A stretch of DNA of 64,000 nt from contig NZ_JACJOU010000012.1 in NCBI RefSeq assembly GCF_014695725.1, positions 1 through 64,000 of the forward strand. Direction: 5' to 3'. A program made the position numbers and the translations under genes. The notes beneath the pieces are model-generated. The model had not been told where the DNA came from. It searched no databases and saw nothing but the letters and a program-made list of their open reading frames with translations. Shown piece by piece: positions 45,339 to 55,216 of this stretch. Origin of the DNA: Microcoleus sp. FACHB-672. GTDB taxonomy: Bacteria; Cyanobacteriota; Cyanobacteriia; Cyanobacteriales; Oscillatoriaceae. Within the stretch, counting starts at the first letter, position 1; each line of letters begins with the position of its first letter.

Positions 45339-48300
45339 ATGACCGCTCAGATCGCTTCAATCAATCCAAATTTTGACGCTCAAAATTCCCAGCCGCGTTC
45401 GCTAGTCTTCATTGATGAAAGCGTGAGTGACAGCCAATTATTAGCAGCTGGCGTATCCGATGGGATGAAGGTAATTACCCTCAAACAGGATAGTGATGGA
45501 ATCGAGCAAATCACTGCCGAACTTCAAAAATATGCGGATATTTACGGTTCAATCGACGCGATTCATATCTTTTCTCATGGAAGTTCGGGAAATGTCTACC
45601 TGGGAAATAGCAGCCTTAATTCAAATACCTTAGAAAGCTATCAAAGCCAGCTGGGGCAGTGGAAAGACGCACTCAGCGAAAATGCAGATATCAAATTTTA
45701 CGGGTGTGATGTTGCCGCCGGCACAGGTTCAGCGTTAATTTCCCAACTCAGCCAAATCACCGGCGCAGATATTGCTGCCTCCACAGATTTAACCGGCAAT
45801 GATGCCAAAGGCGGCAACTGGAACTTAGAATTTGCCACCGGCAGCATAGAATCTGTTAACCCATTGCAGGCAGAAACCTTAACGGCTTACAGTGGTGTTT
45901 TAGCCACGATAACTGTTACCAATAATGCAGACAGTGGCGCAGGTTCCTTAAGAAACGCCATCGCCACTGCCCAAGCCGGCGATATGATTGTATTTGATCC
46001 CAGCCTTGCCGGTCAAACGATTACCTTAAGCAGTCAATTAAACATCAATAAAAACCTGATTATTGATGGCGCGAGTGCTGCCGGAGTTACCGTTAGTGGT
46101 AATAATGCCACCCGCGTTTTTGAGTTACAAACCGCCCCTGACAATACTGCCATTAATGTCACGATGCGGAATCTAGTGATTGCCAATGGCAAAGTTAGCG
46201 GCATCGATGAAGCTGGTGCCGGCGCAGGCATTAAAACTGCCTCTAGCACCATTTTAACGGTTGAAAATTGCCAAGTTAATAATAACTTTGCTCAGTTTGG
46301 CGGCGGGATTTTTGCCGGCTTTCGTGGCAACACAACGGTTATTAACAGTACATTCGATGGCAATGATGGCACAGCCGGCAACCAAGAACGAGGCGGCGGT
46401 GCAATTGCTACCAAAAGTGAAGGCAGCCTCACCGTACAAGGTAGCCAATTTACGAATAACAAAGGCATTAACGGCGGCGCGATTAATAGCCTTTTAGGTG
46501 CATTAACCGTTGAAAATTCAACCTTCCTCAATAACGACTCAACACCCGGCGGTTCGGGAACCGTTACCAGCGGATTTGGTGGGGCAATTTATACCGATGG
46601 TGCGAGTGCTTTAATTGATGACGCAGTTGGTGGGACCATTGCGATTCGCAATAGCCGATTTGAAGGCAATAAAGGAGCCGGTCAAGGTGGGGCAATGTTT
46701 TTGTTTGGTTATGCCCCAGACAAAATTATTGTTGACGGCAGCACGATCATCAATAATCAGGTGATTAAAAATGGCACCGGCAACGCTCTCGGCGGTGGCA
46801 TCCGCATGGGCAATGCCGAATATACTATCAGCAACAGCACCATTGCTAACAACTGGGCATTGACTCAGGGTGGGGGTTTGTGGACGGGTGAAGCATCACC
46901 AGGGCAAATCATTAACACCACCTTTTCTGGTAATAAAGCCCACGAACTTGATGGCACTAGCGGCTTGGGCGGTGCCCTGATGATCAATAACTCCAGTGGC
47001 ACCACTAATATTATCAACAGCACGGTTGCTAATAATTATGCCGGCTTCCAAGGTGGGGCATTTTGGGGAAAAAGTCTAACCACCACCGTCAAAAATTCAA
47101 TTTTTGATAAAAACACCGCCGGCAATCCTTGGGGTGTGAAACAACACGTTGGTGAGCCATTAGTGGATGCCGGCGGGAATATTCAATTTCCCCCCAAAAA
47201 TCCTAATGATGCTAGTGATGTCAATGTCACGACCAGCATTAAGATTATCGATCCCTTACTTGGCCCTCTGCAAGATAATGGCGGCGGCATTTTAACCCAT
47301 GCTTTGCTAGCGGGAAGTCCGGCAATTGATGCCGGCACCAGCACAGGCGCACCGGCAACCGACGGACGAGGTCAAATGCGCCCCCAAGATGGAGATAGCA
47401 ACGGCACCGCACTTGTTGATGTTGGGGCTTTTGAATTTTCCGGGAATGCCCCAGAAATTGCAGTTTTAGAAGCAACAACTAACATTGTTGATGGCACCAC
47501 AACAGCCCTTGACTTTGGCACCACAACCGTTGGGACTGCCATCAGCAAAACCTTCACCATTAACAACACCGGCACCTCTGATCTGGTTCTCAGCAGCCTG
47601 CAATTGCCCACCGGCTTTACCGTTGTAGGACCTCTTCCCGCAACCGTCGCAGCCGCAGGACAAGCAACTTTCTCGGTTCAACTCGATGCCAGTGTGGCCG
47701 GCACTTCTACGGGTGAAATCTCCTTTACCACCAATGACAGCGACGAAAACCTCTTTAATTTCGCAATTGCCGGCACGGTTAATGCCCTAACCCCAAATAC
47801 CCCAGAAATTACAGTTTTAGAGGCAACAACTAACATTGCTGATGGCAGCACAACGGCCCTTAATTTTGGCACCACAACCGTTGGCACTGCCATCAATAAA
47901 ACCTTCACGATTAACAACACCGGCACCTCTGATCTGATCCTCAGCAACCTGCTATTGCCCACCGGCTTTACCGTTGTAGGACCTCTTCCCGCAACCGTCG
48001 CAGCCGCAGGACAAGCAACTTTCTCGGTTCAACTCGATGCCAGTGTGGCCGGTACTTCTGCCGGTGAAATCTCCTTTACCACCAATGACAGCGACGAAAA
48101 CCTCTTTAATTTCGCAATTGCTGGCACTGCTACTGACCTAACACCAACCCCAACGCCGGTTCCTGCGCCGGTTCCTACGCCCGTTCCTGCCCCAATTCCT
48201 ACCCCAACGCCAACCCCTGAAGACGCAAGTTGTCTTTGCGATCAATTTCCCACTCCCAATCTCGACGTTAGCCCCAACGTCGCAGCTAGTACACTTTCAG

Positions 48301-49268
48301 GCGAGGAGGGCAACGATACCTTAATCGCGAGCACCGCTAATGAAGCCCTTCTAGGCATGGGTGGTAGTGATCTTTTAGTTGGCTACATCGGCAACGACAT
48401 CCTGCTGGGTGCGGATGGCAACGACTTGATGTACGGAAATCAAGGCGATGACTACCTTGATGGCGGCTTAGGTGCTGATACCCTCTACGGCGGCAAAGAA
48501 AATGACTCGCTTGTCGGCAATTTTGGTCAAGACATTTTGATCGGAGATATCGGTAACGACATTCTGCTAGGCGGTGACGACAACGATCTGATATTTGGTA
48601 ACACCGGCGATGACTTGCTAGATGGCGGCATTGGCAACGATAGCCTTTACGGTGGCAAAGAAAACGACATCGTCAAAGGGGCAGCCGGCGATGATCTCCT
48701 CCTCGGCGACATCGGGAATGACACCCTTTGTGGCGGAGAAGGTAACGATTTAATAAATGGCAACGTTGGCAGTGACCTCATGGATGGTTGCGAGGGCGAT
48801 GATACCCTCTACGGTGGCCAAGAAAATGACACCTTGATTGGCAACACCGGCAACGACTGGCTGAGTGGCGACTTCGGCGATGACTCGATATTTGGCAACA
48901 TCGGCGCGGATACCCTCAATGGCGGAGATGGCAATGACAGCCTCTATGGTGGTAAAGACATTGACATCCTCACCGGCGGCATCGGCAATGACATCCTCAC
49001 TGGAGATTTTGGCAGCGACATTCTCACGGGGGGTGCCGGCAGTGATCAATTTATCTTGGGTGCCGGTTTTGGTGCGGACACCATCACCGACTTTGAAGAT
49101 GGTCAAGATATCCTCCTGCTAGGCGGTGGGTTAACATTCGACCAACTCACCTTTGCTGCCGGCAGCAATGCCACTCTAATCCAAATCACCAGCACGAATG
49201 AACTTTTAGCCTCCCTCAATGGCACCTCATCCACTCTGTTCAGTGCAGCAGATTTTGCCGTAATCTAA
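45339..49268 (+). CDS. DUF4347 / beta-helix / choice-of-anchor / RTX repeat exoprotein
   Basis: The 1309-residue protein has four parts. A DUF4347 domain (about 20-190) contains [15 protein letters not shown] and [16 protein letters not shown] right-handed beta-helix (about 195-700) is rich in GGxI repeats such as [12 protein letters not shown] and [12 protein letters not shown]. Two tandem Ig-like choice-of-anchor D modules of 117 residues start at about 704 and 821. A Pro/Thr/Val linker ([16 protein letters not shown]) leads to about 15 RTX nonapeptides (GGxGxDxLx, for example [10 protein letters not shown]) from about 985 to 1260. The end (LSASDFAVI-like, FSAADFAVI) is a typical RTX tail. 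It lacks a Sec signal and should be exported by a type I system, folding on Ca binding outside. The likely role is as an adhesin or surface protein; the exact function is unknown. Confidence 0.88.
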   Translation: MTAQIASINPNFDAQNSQPRSLVFIDESVSDSQLLAAGVSDGMKVITLKQDSDGIEQITAELQKYADIYGSIDAIHIFSHGSSGNVYLGNSSLNSNTLESYQSQLGQWKDALSENADIKFYGCDVAAGTGSALISQLSQITGADIAASTDLTGNDAKGGNWNLEFATGSIESVNPLQAETLTAYSGVLATITVTNNADSGAGSLRNAIATAQAGDMIVFDPSLAGQTITLSSQLNINKNLIIDGASAAGVTVSGNNATRVFELQTAPDNTAINVTMRNLVIANGKVSGIDEAGAGAGIKTASSTILTVENCQVNNNFAQFGGGIFAGFRGNTTVINSTFDGNDGTAGNQERGGGAIATKSEGSLTVQGSQFTNNKGINGGAINSLLGALTVENSTFLNNDSTPGGSGTVTSGFGGAIYTDGASALIDDAVGGTIAIRNSRFEGNKGAGQGGAMFLFGYAPDKIIVDGSTIINNQVIKNGTGNALGGGIRMGNAEYTISNSTIANNWALTQGGGLWTGEASPGQIINTTFSGNKAHELDGTSGLGGALMINNSSGTTNIINSTVANNYAGFQGGAFWGKSLTTTVKNSIFDKNTAGNPWGVKQHVGEPLVDAGGNIQFPPKNPNDASDVNVTTSIKIIDPLLGPLQDNGGGILTHALLAGSPAIDAGTSTGAPATDGRGQMRPQDGDSNGTALVDVGAFEFSGNAPEIAVLEATTNIVDGTTTALDFGTTTVGTAISKTFTINNTGTSDLVLSSLQLPTGFTVVGPLPATVAAAGQATFSVQLDASVAGTSTGEISFTTNDSDENLFNFAIAGTVNALTPNTPEITVLEATTNIADGSTTALNFGTTTVGTAINKTFTINNTGTSDLILSNLLLPTGFTVVGPLPATVAAAGQATFSVQLDASVAGTSAGEISFTTNDSDENLFNFAIAGTATDLTPTPTPVPAPVPTPVPAPIPTPTPTPEDASCLCDQFPTPNLDVSPNVAASTLSGEEGNDTLIASTANEALLGMGGSDLLVGYIGNDILLGADGNDLMYGNQGDDYLDGGLGADTLYGGKENDSLVGNFGQDILIGDIGNDILLGGDDNDLIFGNTGDDLLDGGIGNDSLYGGKENDIVKGAAGDDLLLGDIGNDTLCGGEGNDLINGNVGSDLMDGCEGDDTLYGGQENDTLIGNTGNDWLSGDFGDDSIFGNIGADTLNGGDGNDSLYGGKDIDILTGGIGNDILTGDFGSDILTGGAGSDQFILGAGFGADTITDFEDGQDILLLGGGLTFDQLTFAAGSNATLIQITSTNELLASLNGTSSTLFSAADFAVI
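47451..48152 (+). repeat. Tandem 351-base duplication inside the RTX protein gene
   Basis: The segment 47451-47801 is followed directly by a near-identical copy at 47802-48152. Both start CCAGAAATT[G/A]CAGTTTTAGA and run through GGCTTTACCGTTGTAGGACC to the TTTAATTTCGCAATTGC end. Offset 351 bases equals 117 codons, so the frame is kept. The near-identity at the DNA level indicates a recent duplication or gene conversion of the module. Confidence 0.85.
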
Positions 49269-49410
49269 ATTTCTTGCAGGGTGCATCTACTCCAACTTGA
49301 CTCCACAAACAGCTTCCCCGGACTCTTTAGAAGAGTAACCTCCAGAAAGGGTAAAATGCTTCTGAGCTAGCACCCCTCAACCTCAATCGTGAGGGAGAGT
49401 GCCCTAATCT

Positions 49411-49429
49411 TGAGGAGGATGGAACCCTG
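49411..49429 (+). promoter_or_regulatory. Shine-Dalgarno supporting a CTG start
   Basis: TGAGGAGGATGGAACCCTG has a strong GAGGAGG ribosome-binding core followed by an 8-9-base gap to CTG. The ATG inside GGATGG is in another frame and meets TGA after two codons. The conserved RHG domain begins seven codons after the CTG, so the start cannot be much further downstream. Confidence 0.6.
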
Positions 49430-50788
49430 ACCACTCGCGTTATATTACTTCGTCACGGCCAAAGCAGCTTTAACAAAGAGCGCCGAATTCAAGGCCGGCT
49501 TGATAAATCGATTTTGACAGAACAAGGCCGTGCTACAGCCCGTCAAGTGGGTGAAGCCCTTAGTGGCCTTACTTTTGACGCTATCTACTCCAGTCCCTTG
49601 CAACGGGCGAAAGAAACCGCCACCGTCCTCCTTTCTGCTTTGGAAACCGAGGCCAATCATCCCTCCCTACAGGTATCACAGAACCTGATGGAAATCGATC
49701 TGCCGGCGTGGGAAGGGATGCTGCGGCAAGAGGCGATAGAAAAATTCCCCCAAGACTACGACTGCTGGCAAAATCGCCCCGATACGCTGCGAATGGTCGT
49801 TTCAGATGCAGCCGGCGAACGAGAGCATTTTCCCGTGTTGGCGATTTATGAACAGGCGCGGCAGTTTTGGCAGGAAGTCCTCTCAAATCATGCTAATGGC
49901 ACAATTCTCGTCGTCGGCCATAATGGCATCAATCGCGCCTTAATCAGCACTGCGCTAGGCATTCCCCCCTCTTCTTACCATTCCGTCCAGCAGTCGAATT
50001 GTGGCATTAGCGTCCTTAATTTCGGCACGATTGTCGGGCCGGCCACTGAGCTACAATCGGTGCAGATGGAATCGATGAATCTCACCTCTCATGTGGGAGA
50101 AATTTTTCCCAAACCCAGAGAGGGCCATCAGGGATGCCGGCTGTTATTGGTGCGCCACGGAGAAACCGAGTGGAACCGCCAAAGCCGGTTTCAAGGGCAA
50201 ATTGATGTACCACTCAACGATAACGGCAGAGTGCAAGCCCAAAAAGCCAGCGAGTTTCTTAAAGATATCCCCATCGATTTTGCCGTCACCAGCCCCATGC
50301 TGCGCCCCAAGGAAACTGCTGAAATTATTCTCAAAGCTCACCCAGATGTGAAACTGCAACTTCACGATGGGATGAAAGAAATCAGTCACGGACTTTGGGA
50401 AGGGAAATTTGAATCAGAAATCGAGGGAGAATTCCCCGGTTTGTTGCAGCAGTGGAAGGACACCCCAGAAATTGTGCAAATGCCAGAAGGGGAAAACTTA
50501 CAGCAGGTGTGGGATCGGGCAATTGAGGCTTGGAGTTCTATCGTAAAATCCGCCCATGCCGGCACCACAGGTTTGGTAGTGGGCCACGATGCCATCAATA
50601 AAGCCATCCTCTGCCATCTGTTTAATTTAGGCCCAGAACACTTCTGGAACTTCAAACAAGGCAACGGGGCGGTTACCGTCATCGATTATCCCAAAGGTGC
50701 AGACGGCCCGCCGGTGCTGCAAGCCATGAATATCACCACTCACTTGTCGGGCGGTGTACTTGACAAGACAGCAGCAGGAGCGTTGTAG
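49427..50788 (+). CDS. Two-domain histidine phosphatase (phosphoglycerate mutase-like), CTG start
   Basis: The frame extends upstream of the first standard start (TTG at 49514) and encodes TTRVILLRHGQSSFN, the RHG catalytic motif, immediately after a CTG at 49427-49429. AGGAGG lies 8-9 bases before that CTG, and no ATG, GTG or TTG is available in frame between. The product has about 453 residues with two histidine phosphatase domains, the second starting RLLLVRHGETEWNRQSRFQG near residue 240. Each domain keeps the catalytic His region and the later VVGHNGINRAL / VVGHDAINKAI block. Cyanobacteria use such proteins annotated as 2,3-bisphosphoglycerate-dependent phosphoglycerate mutase or broad phosphatase. 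The function cannot be separated further. Confidence 0.82.
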   Translation: MTTRVILLRHGQSSFNKERRIQGRLDKSILTEQGRATARQVGEALSGLTFDAIYSSPLQRAKETATVLLSALETEANHPSLQVSQNLMEIDLPAWEGMLRQEAIEKFPQDYDCWQNRPDTLRMVVSDAAGEREHFPVLAIYEQARQFWQEVLSNHANGTILVVGHNGINRALISTALGIPPSSYHSVQQSNCGISVLNFGTIVGPATELQSVQMESMNLTSHVGEIFPKPREGHQGCRLLLVRHGETEWNRQSRFQGQIDVPLNDNGRVQAQKASEFLKDIPIDFAVTSPMLRPKETAEIILKAHPDVKLQLHDGMKEISHGLWEGKFESEIEGEFPGLLQQWKDTPEIVQMPEGENLQQVWDRAIEAWSSIVKSAHAGTTGLVVGHDAINKAILCHLFNLGPEHFWNFKQGNGAVTVIDYPKGADGPPVLQAMNITTHLSGGVLDKTAAGAL

Positions 50789-50849
50789 TGGTCATCGGTC
50801 ATCGGTCATTGATCAGTTGTCATTTGCAAAGGACAAAAGACAAAGGGCA
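50787..50849. repeat. Short tandem repeat GGTCATC/GGACAAA between the phosphatase and dihydroorotase-like genes
   Basis: TGGTCATCGGTCATCGGTCA is followed by TTGATCAG and GGACAAAAGACAAAGGGCAA just before the ATG at 50850. These two unit types (GGTCATT-like and GGACAAA-like) are typical cyanobacterial short tandem repeats. They occupy the whole spacer and leave no clear ribosome-binding site apart from AAAGGG. Confidence 0.6.
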
Positions 50850-52118
50850 ATGAATAGCGAATTACTGCAACAAGTCCGGGTGCTCGATCCACTTACCAAT
50901 ACCGATCAGATTGCGGATGTTCTGATCGCAGATGGTGTCATTCAACAAATTGCACCCCAAATTCTCGACCTTCCGGAAACTACCCAAGTGCGAAATTGTC
51001 AAGGTCTGGTGGTCGGGCCAGGACTGGTAGACCTTTACAGCCATAGTGGTGAACCGGGATTTGAAGAACGGGAAACCCTGGAATCTTTAATGAAGGCGGC
51101 ATCTGTCGGCGGATTTACCAGGGTCGCCATTTTGCCCGATACCAAGCCGCCGGTGGATAATCCTGCCGGCTTGGCTTTCTTGCAGCGGAACACAAAAGTC
51201 AGAGAAAACCCTCAATTCCCTACTCTCTATTTCTGGGGTGCCCTCACCACCGGCATCCAAGGTCAGCAGATGACAGAATTGGCGGAATTAGCCGCAGCTG
51301 GGGTTGTGGGCTTTGCTGATGGCCATCCGATTCAAAATCTGGCCCTACTGCGTCGGCTGTTGGAATACCTACAACCGCTCGGCAAGCCGGTTGCCATCTG
51401 GCCCTGCGACCGGCATCTGGCCGGCTCCGGCGTGATGCGAGAAGGGCCGGATTCCATCCGCTTTGGGTTGGCAGGCAATCCCGCCATCTCTGAAACCGCA
51501 GCCCTCGCTGCTTTGTTAGAACTGGTAGAAGCCATCGGCACTGCGGTTCATATCATGCGAGTGTCCACCGCACGCAGCGTCCAGCTAATTCAAGATGCTA
51601 AAACCCGTGGGTTGCCGGTGACGGCGAGTACCCCTTGGACGCATTCAATCCTTGACACAAGCTCACTGAGCAGCTACAACCCTAGCCTTCATATCGATCC
51701 TCCCTTAGGCAACCCAGCGGATCGAACTGCACTAGAGCAGGCTGCGCGGGAGGGCGTCATCGATGCGATCGCCGTTGACCACACCCCCTATAGCTACGAA
51801 GAAAAAACGGTTGCCTTTGGGGAATCTCCTGCCGGCACCATTGGTCTAGAACTCGCCTTGCCGCTACTGTGGCACACGCTAGTAGCCAACGGCACCTGGA
51901 CAGCCCTAGAACTATGGCGGGCTTTAAGTACGCAGCCGGCACTGTGTTTACAGCAAAAACCGGCAACCCTTGCTGCCGGTCAACCTGCGGAAATCATCCT
52001 TTTCGATCCGCAACAAACTTGGACGCTTGACGTTCACACCCTCCATTCCCGCTCCACTAATACCCCTTGGTTGGGCCGGCAGTTAAGCGGTCGTGTTTTG
52101 CAAACCTGGAACAATTAA
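50850..52118 (+). CDS. Dihydroorotase-like protein lacking metal-ligand histidines (probable pseudoenzyme)
   Basis: The 422-residue amidohydrolase-fold protein is collinear with dihydroorotases (EIILFDPQQTWTLD, LIQDAKTRGLPVTAS, AIAVDHTPYSYEEKTVAFGE). The metal-binding D-x-H-x-H-x-R-E-P-G block is replaced by DLYSHSGEPG, so one His and the Arg that binds substrate are lost. The later His pair region is also weak (AIWPCDRHLAGSG). The Asp in AVDHTPY remains. Such proteins are known as non-catalytic dihydroorotases that bind aspartate carbamoyltransferase and stabilise it. The ATG at 50850 is chosen because upstream codons lie in repeat DNA. It should be read with the damaged active-type gene at 53106-54440. 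Confidence 0.85.
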   Translation: MNSELLQQVRVLDPLTNTDQIADVLIADGVIQQIAPQILDLPETTQVRNCQGLVVGPGLVDLYSHSGEPGFEERETLESLMKAASVGGFTRVAILPDTKPPVDNPAGLAFLQRNTKVRENPQFPTLYFWGALTTGIQGQQMTELAELAAAGVVGFADGHPIQNLALLRRLLEYLQPLGKPVAIWPCDRHLAGSGVMREGPDSIRFGLAGNPAISETAALAALLELVEAIGTAVHIMRVSTARSVQLIQDAKTRGLPVTASTPWTHSILDTSSLSSYNPSLHIDPPLGNPADRTALEQAAREGVIDAIAVDHTPYSYEEKTVAFGESPAGTIGLELALPLLWHTLVANGTWTALELWRALSTQPALCLQQKPATLAAGQPAEIILFDPQQTWTLDVHTLHSRSTNTPWLGRQLSGRVLQTWNN

Positions 52119-52154
52119 TTTTGCAACCAGTAGTTAAGGAGAGTCAGTAAGATT

Positions 52155-52793
52155 TTATTTCGCCTCTGCCGGCTGCAATTCCTGTTTTGCCGGTTCTTCC
52201 TGAGTCGCAGGATAAACCGGCTGCTGAGACAGTTCCCCTAAGCGGTTGGGTGGCCAGAAGCGAACAACTGCGCGGCCAATGACTTTGTCACGGGGGACAA
52301 AGCCCCAATAGTGGCTGTCATAGCTATTATTGCGGTTATCTCCCAAAACTAAATACTGGCTCTCTGGCACATTCACCGGGCCGTATTGGTAGTTAGGTTC
52401 ATCCGCGATATATTTCTCACGTAAAGGTTTATCGTTGATGTAGACTCGTCCCCCTTTGACCTCCACTTTGTCCCCCGGCAGACCGATCACCCGCTTAATG
52501 AACGCATCGTGGAAATTTTGCTTCTGTAGCGCTTCAGTCGGGTCAAACACCACAATGTCTCCCCGCTGCGGACTTTGGAACTTATAACTCAACTTGTCCA
52601 CAATCAAGCGATCATTAATGAGAAGAGTCGGTTCCATCGAACCGGAGGGAATATAACGAGCTTCAGCGACGAAGGCCCGAATTCCAAAGGCCAAAACGAC
52701 ACTTAAGCCAATCGTTTTAACTGCCTCTACCCACGGATTTTCAATATTTTGTGGGGAATTCGGTTCGGTTGCAGAATTTTGCACACGGGTCAT
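52155..52793 (-). CDS. lepB: Signal peptidase I
   Basis: The 212-residue protein has one N-terminal membrane helix ([16 protein letters not shown]), the catalytic Ser in [11 protein letters not shown] and the catalytic Lys in [16 protein letters not shown]. It also has the conserved [17 protein letters not shown] and [13 protein letters not shown] blocks. It cuts Sec and Tat signal peptides on the outer face of the plasma or thylakoid membrane. It lies between the two dihydroorotase-type genes on the opposite strand. Full length and motifs make the call firm. Confidence 0.95.
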   Translation of the reverse strand: MTRVQNSATEPNSPQNIENPWVEAVKTIGLSVVLAFGIRAFVAEARYIPSGSMEPTLLINDRLIVDKLSYKFQSPQRGDIVVFDPTEALQKQNFHDAFIKRVIGLPGDKVEVKGGRVYINDKPLREKYIADEPNYQYGPVNVPESQYLVLGDNRNNSYDSHYWGFVPRDKVIGRAVVRFWPPNRLGELSQQPVYPATQEEPAKQELQPAEAK

Positions 52794-53105
52794 AGGCGTT
52801 CAAGCACAAGATAATAGTAAGTTTAGAAGAGGGAAGACACAAATACCAACCTGCCGACCGAGAAACCTTAAACTTCTCAGCTATATACAACTGTACAAAG
52901 TTTGTCAGAGTTTGAGAGACTCACAGACTGGAATCGGCTGAATGGTATTGTACCTAAAACACTAGCCGGCTTCGATTTTCGGGTAACAATTGCATCATTT
53001 TCTGTATTTTGACCCAAGTATTTCATTTTAGAGTTCGCTTAAGTCTCATCCCAAAAGAAATTTAACGGTAATTCTTCACAATTTTTCTATCAACTCTCAA
53101 CTACC
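52794..53105. other. 312-base intergenic region between divergent lepB and pyrC-like pseudogene
   Basis: No gene is seen. This should hold the divergent promoters of lepB and the damaged dihydroorotase gene. Confidence 0.35.
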
Positions 53106-54440
53106 ATGCTTTCTGATTCTTCTGTGTCTTTGTTGATCCGCCGCGCCCGCATCCTTTTGCCCAGTGGGGAATTTTTGGTTGGAGATGTGTAAACAAGGGG
53201 ACGAGAAATTGTCCAAGCGGCACCAGAACTCCCAGACGCCGGTGGTGATGCTGTCACCGAGATAGACGCCGAGGGGTTAACTTTGTTGCCTGGGGTGATC
53301 GATCCGCAAGTACATTTCCGCGAACCCGGACTGGAACATAAAGAAGATTTGTTTACAGCCAGTTGTGCTTGCGCGAAAGGTGGGGTGACATCCTTCCTGG
53401 AAATGCCCAACACCCGCCCCCTGACGACCACCCAGGCAGCGCTAGAGGACAAATTGCAACGGGCCGGCCAGAAATGCTTGGTTAATTATGGCTTTTTTAT
53501 CGGAGCCACAGCAGACAATCAGCCAGATTTGCTAGAGTCTCGCCCGACCTGTGGCATTAAAATTTTTATGGGATCGATGCACGGTCAGCTATTGGTGGAT
53601 CAAGATGAAGCTCTAGAAGCCATCTTTGCCACCGGCAGCCGATTAATTGCCGTTCACGCCGAAGATCAAAATCGCATTAACGAACGCAGACAGTTATTTG
53701 CCGGCCAGACAGATCCGGCTGTACACTCGCAAATTCAAGATAATCAAGCCGCTTTATTAGCGACCTAGCAAGCCTTAGCACTGTCTAAGAAATACCAGCG
53801 GCGTCTTCACATTCTGCATCTGTCTACGGGCGAAGAAGCCGAACTGCTGCGCCAAGATAAACCCAGTTGGGTGACAGCCGAAGTCACACCCCAACATTTG
53901 CTGCTGAATACCAGCGCTTATGAAAAAATCGGCACGCTGGCGCAAATGAACCCGCCTTTACGCTCACCCCATGATAATGAAGTCCTGTGGCAAGCTTTAC
54001 TCGATGGCGTCATTGACTTTATCGCCACCGATCATGCACCCCACACATTAGAAGAAAAAGCGCAAGGCTATCCCAACACCCCTTCTGGAATGCCTGGGGT
54101 TGAAACATCCCTCCCCTTAATGCTCACGCAAGCGATGCAAGGGCGTTGTACAGTTGCTCAAGTTGCTAACTGGATGTCTACAGCCGTGGCGAAAGCGTAT
54201 AAAATTCCTCAAAAAGGCATGATTGCTGCCGGCTATGATGCGGATTTGGTGCTGGTTGATTTAAACAATTATCGCCCGGTTGTCCGAGAAGAACTTGCGA
54301 CTAAATGCGGCTGGAGTCCGTTTGAAGGGTGGGATTTAACAGGATGGCCGGTGGTTACAATTGTTGGCGGGAAAATTGTTTATGAAAAAGGAAAGTTAAA
54401 CACCGAAGTTCGCGGAGAAGCTTTGACTTTTGATGCTTAA
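53106..54440 (+). pseudogene. pyrC: Dihydroorotase (pyrC/allB type) with two in-frame premature stops
   Basis: One frame from the ATG at 53106 to the TAA at 54438-54440 (445 codons) encodes a full dihydroorotase: LIRRARILLPSGEFLVGDV, LPGVIDPQVHFREPGLEHKE with the metal-binding block, EMPNTRPLTTTQAA, KIFMGSMHG, VHAEDQNR, LHILHLSTGEEAELL, AEVTPQHLLL, FIATDHAPHTLEEKA and MPGVETSLPLML. The frame is broken by TAA at 53190-53192 (codon 29) and TAG at 53766-53768 (codon 221). Each could arise from a Gln codon by one C-to-T change (CAA and CAG). No frameshift is needed, and all catalytic residues remain. It is a recent pseudogene, a case of sequence error, or a gene needing suppression. Its loss would threaten pyrimidine synthesis unless another copy exists. 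Confidence 0.88.
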
Positions 54441-54527
54441 ACGCTTCAAAGTTGTAAAAACAAAGTGCCGAACTTGCGAAAAATCAGAGAGTTTGCAGAC
54501 CCTTCTCAATCAACCCGAAAGTGCCGG

Positions 54528-55010
54528 TCAGTTCTGTTGAAATTGATGCAACATCTCAGGGATATCAAACCCACCTGCCGACATCAGCTCAACTTGACGG
54601 CCACTTTCAGCTTGATAGTTTAGACGAATTTGCAAGTAGGTAGGGGGTAAATAGGGTAGCCGTTCCGCCCATTCAATGGCAACAATGCCGGCAGGCATTT
54701 CTATTCCTTCCCAATAAGTTTCAAGATAAAGCGTTGTGACTTCTGCCGGCTCCAAACGGTACAAATCTAAATGATATAAAGGCAAACGCCCTTCATGATA
54801 TTCATTAATCAAGGTGAAAGTAGGACTGACCACGGCATCAGTAATTCCTAAACCTTCAGCCAGTCCTTGCACTAACGTGGTTTTACCGGCACCTAAATCG
54901 CCTTCTAATAAGATGACACTGCCTGCCGGTAGCGCTTGCCCTAACACCTTACCGAAAGAATGAGTCGCCGCCGCATTTGCCAGAGAAACTGTAATTGGTT
55001 CTACCATCAT
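54528..55010 (-). CDS. tsaE: tRNA threonylcarbamoyladenosine biosynthesis ATPase TsaE
   Basis: The 160-residue protein has the P-loop GDLGAGKTTLVQGLAEGLG, VSPTFTLINEYHEGRLPLYHLDLYRL and VAIEWAERLPYLPP, the hallmark blocks of TsaE. With TsaB and TsaD it makes the essential t6A37 modification of ANN-decoding tRNAs. Its length is normal (about 150-160). It is convergent with the dihydroorotase gene. No operon partner is visible. Confidence 0.95.
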   Translation of the reverse strand: MMVEPITVSLANAAATHSFGKVLGQALPAGSVILLEGDLGAGKTTLVQGLAEGLGITDAVVSPTFTLINEYHEGRLPLYHLDLYRLEPAEVTTLYLETYWEGIEMPAGIVAIEWAERLPYLPPTYLQIRLNYQAESGRQVELMSAGGFDIPEMLHQFQQN

Positions 55011-55216
55011 TTGTTGAATATGTTATTGATATCACAATTTTTAAAAATGCTTAAATTTTACTTTTTGTCAATCTTTATAATGAATGAAATTTAGATAATA
55101 AAATTTGACGCAATATCGCTGACAAAAAGAAACGAATTCTTTTAGGCAATTCAGCTCAACTTTAATGGTTAGTAGCTTGATTAAGGCAAAGAACGTTTTA
55201 CCTTTCTCCCTAGAGG

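Noticed and set aside
48240-49110. Regular repeats resembling a CRISPR or satellite array.
   Set aside because: The repeats are the coding RTX nonapeptides of the exoprotein, with degenerate units in frame and no spacers.
53106-54440. Use of a changed genetic code with TAA/TAG read as Gln.
   Set aside because: Other genes in the window end normally at TAA and TAG, so a general code change is excluded. Sequence error or real mutation is more likely.
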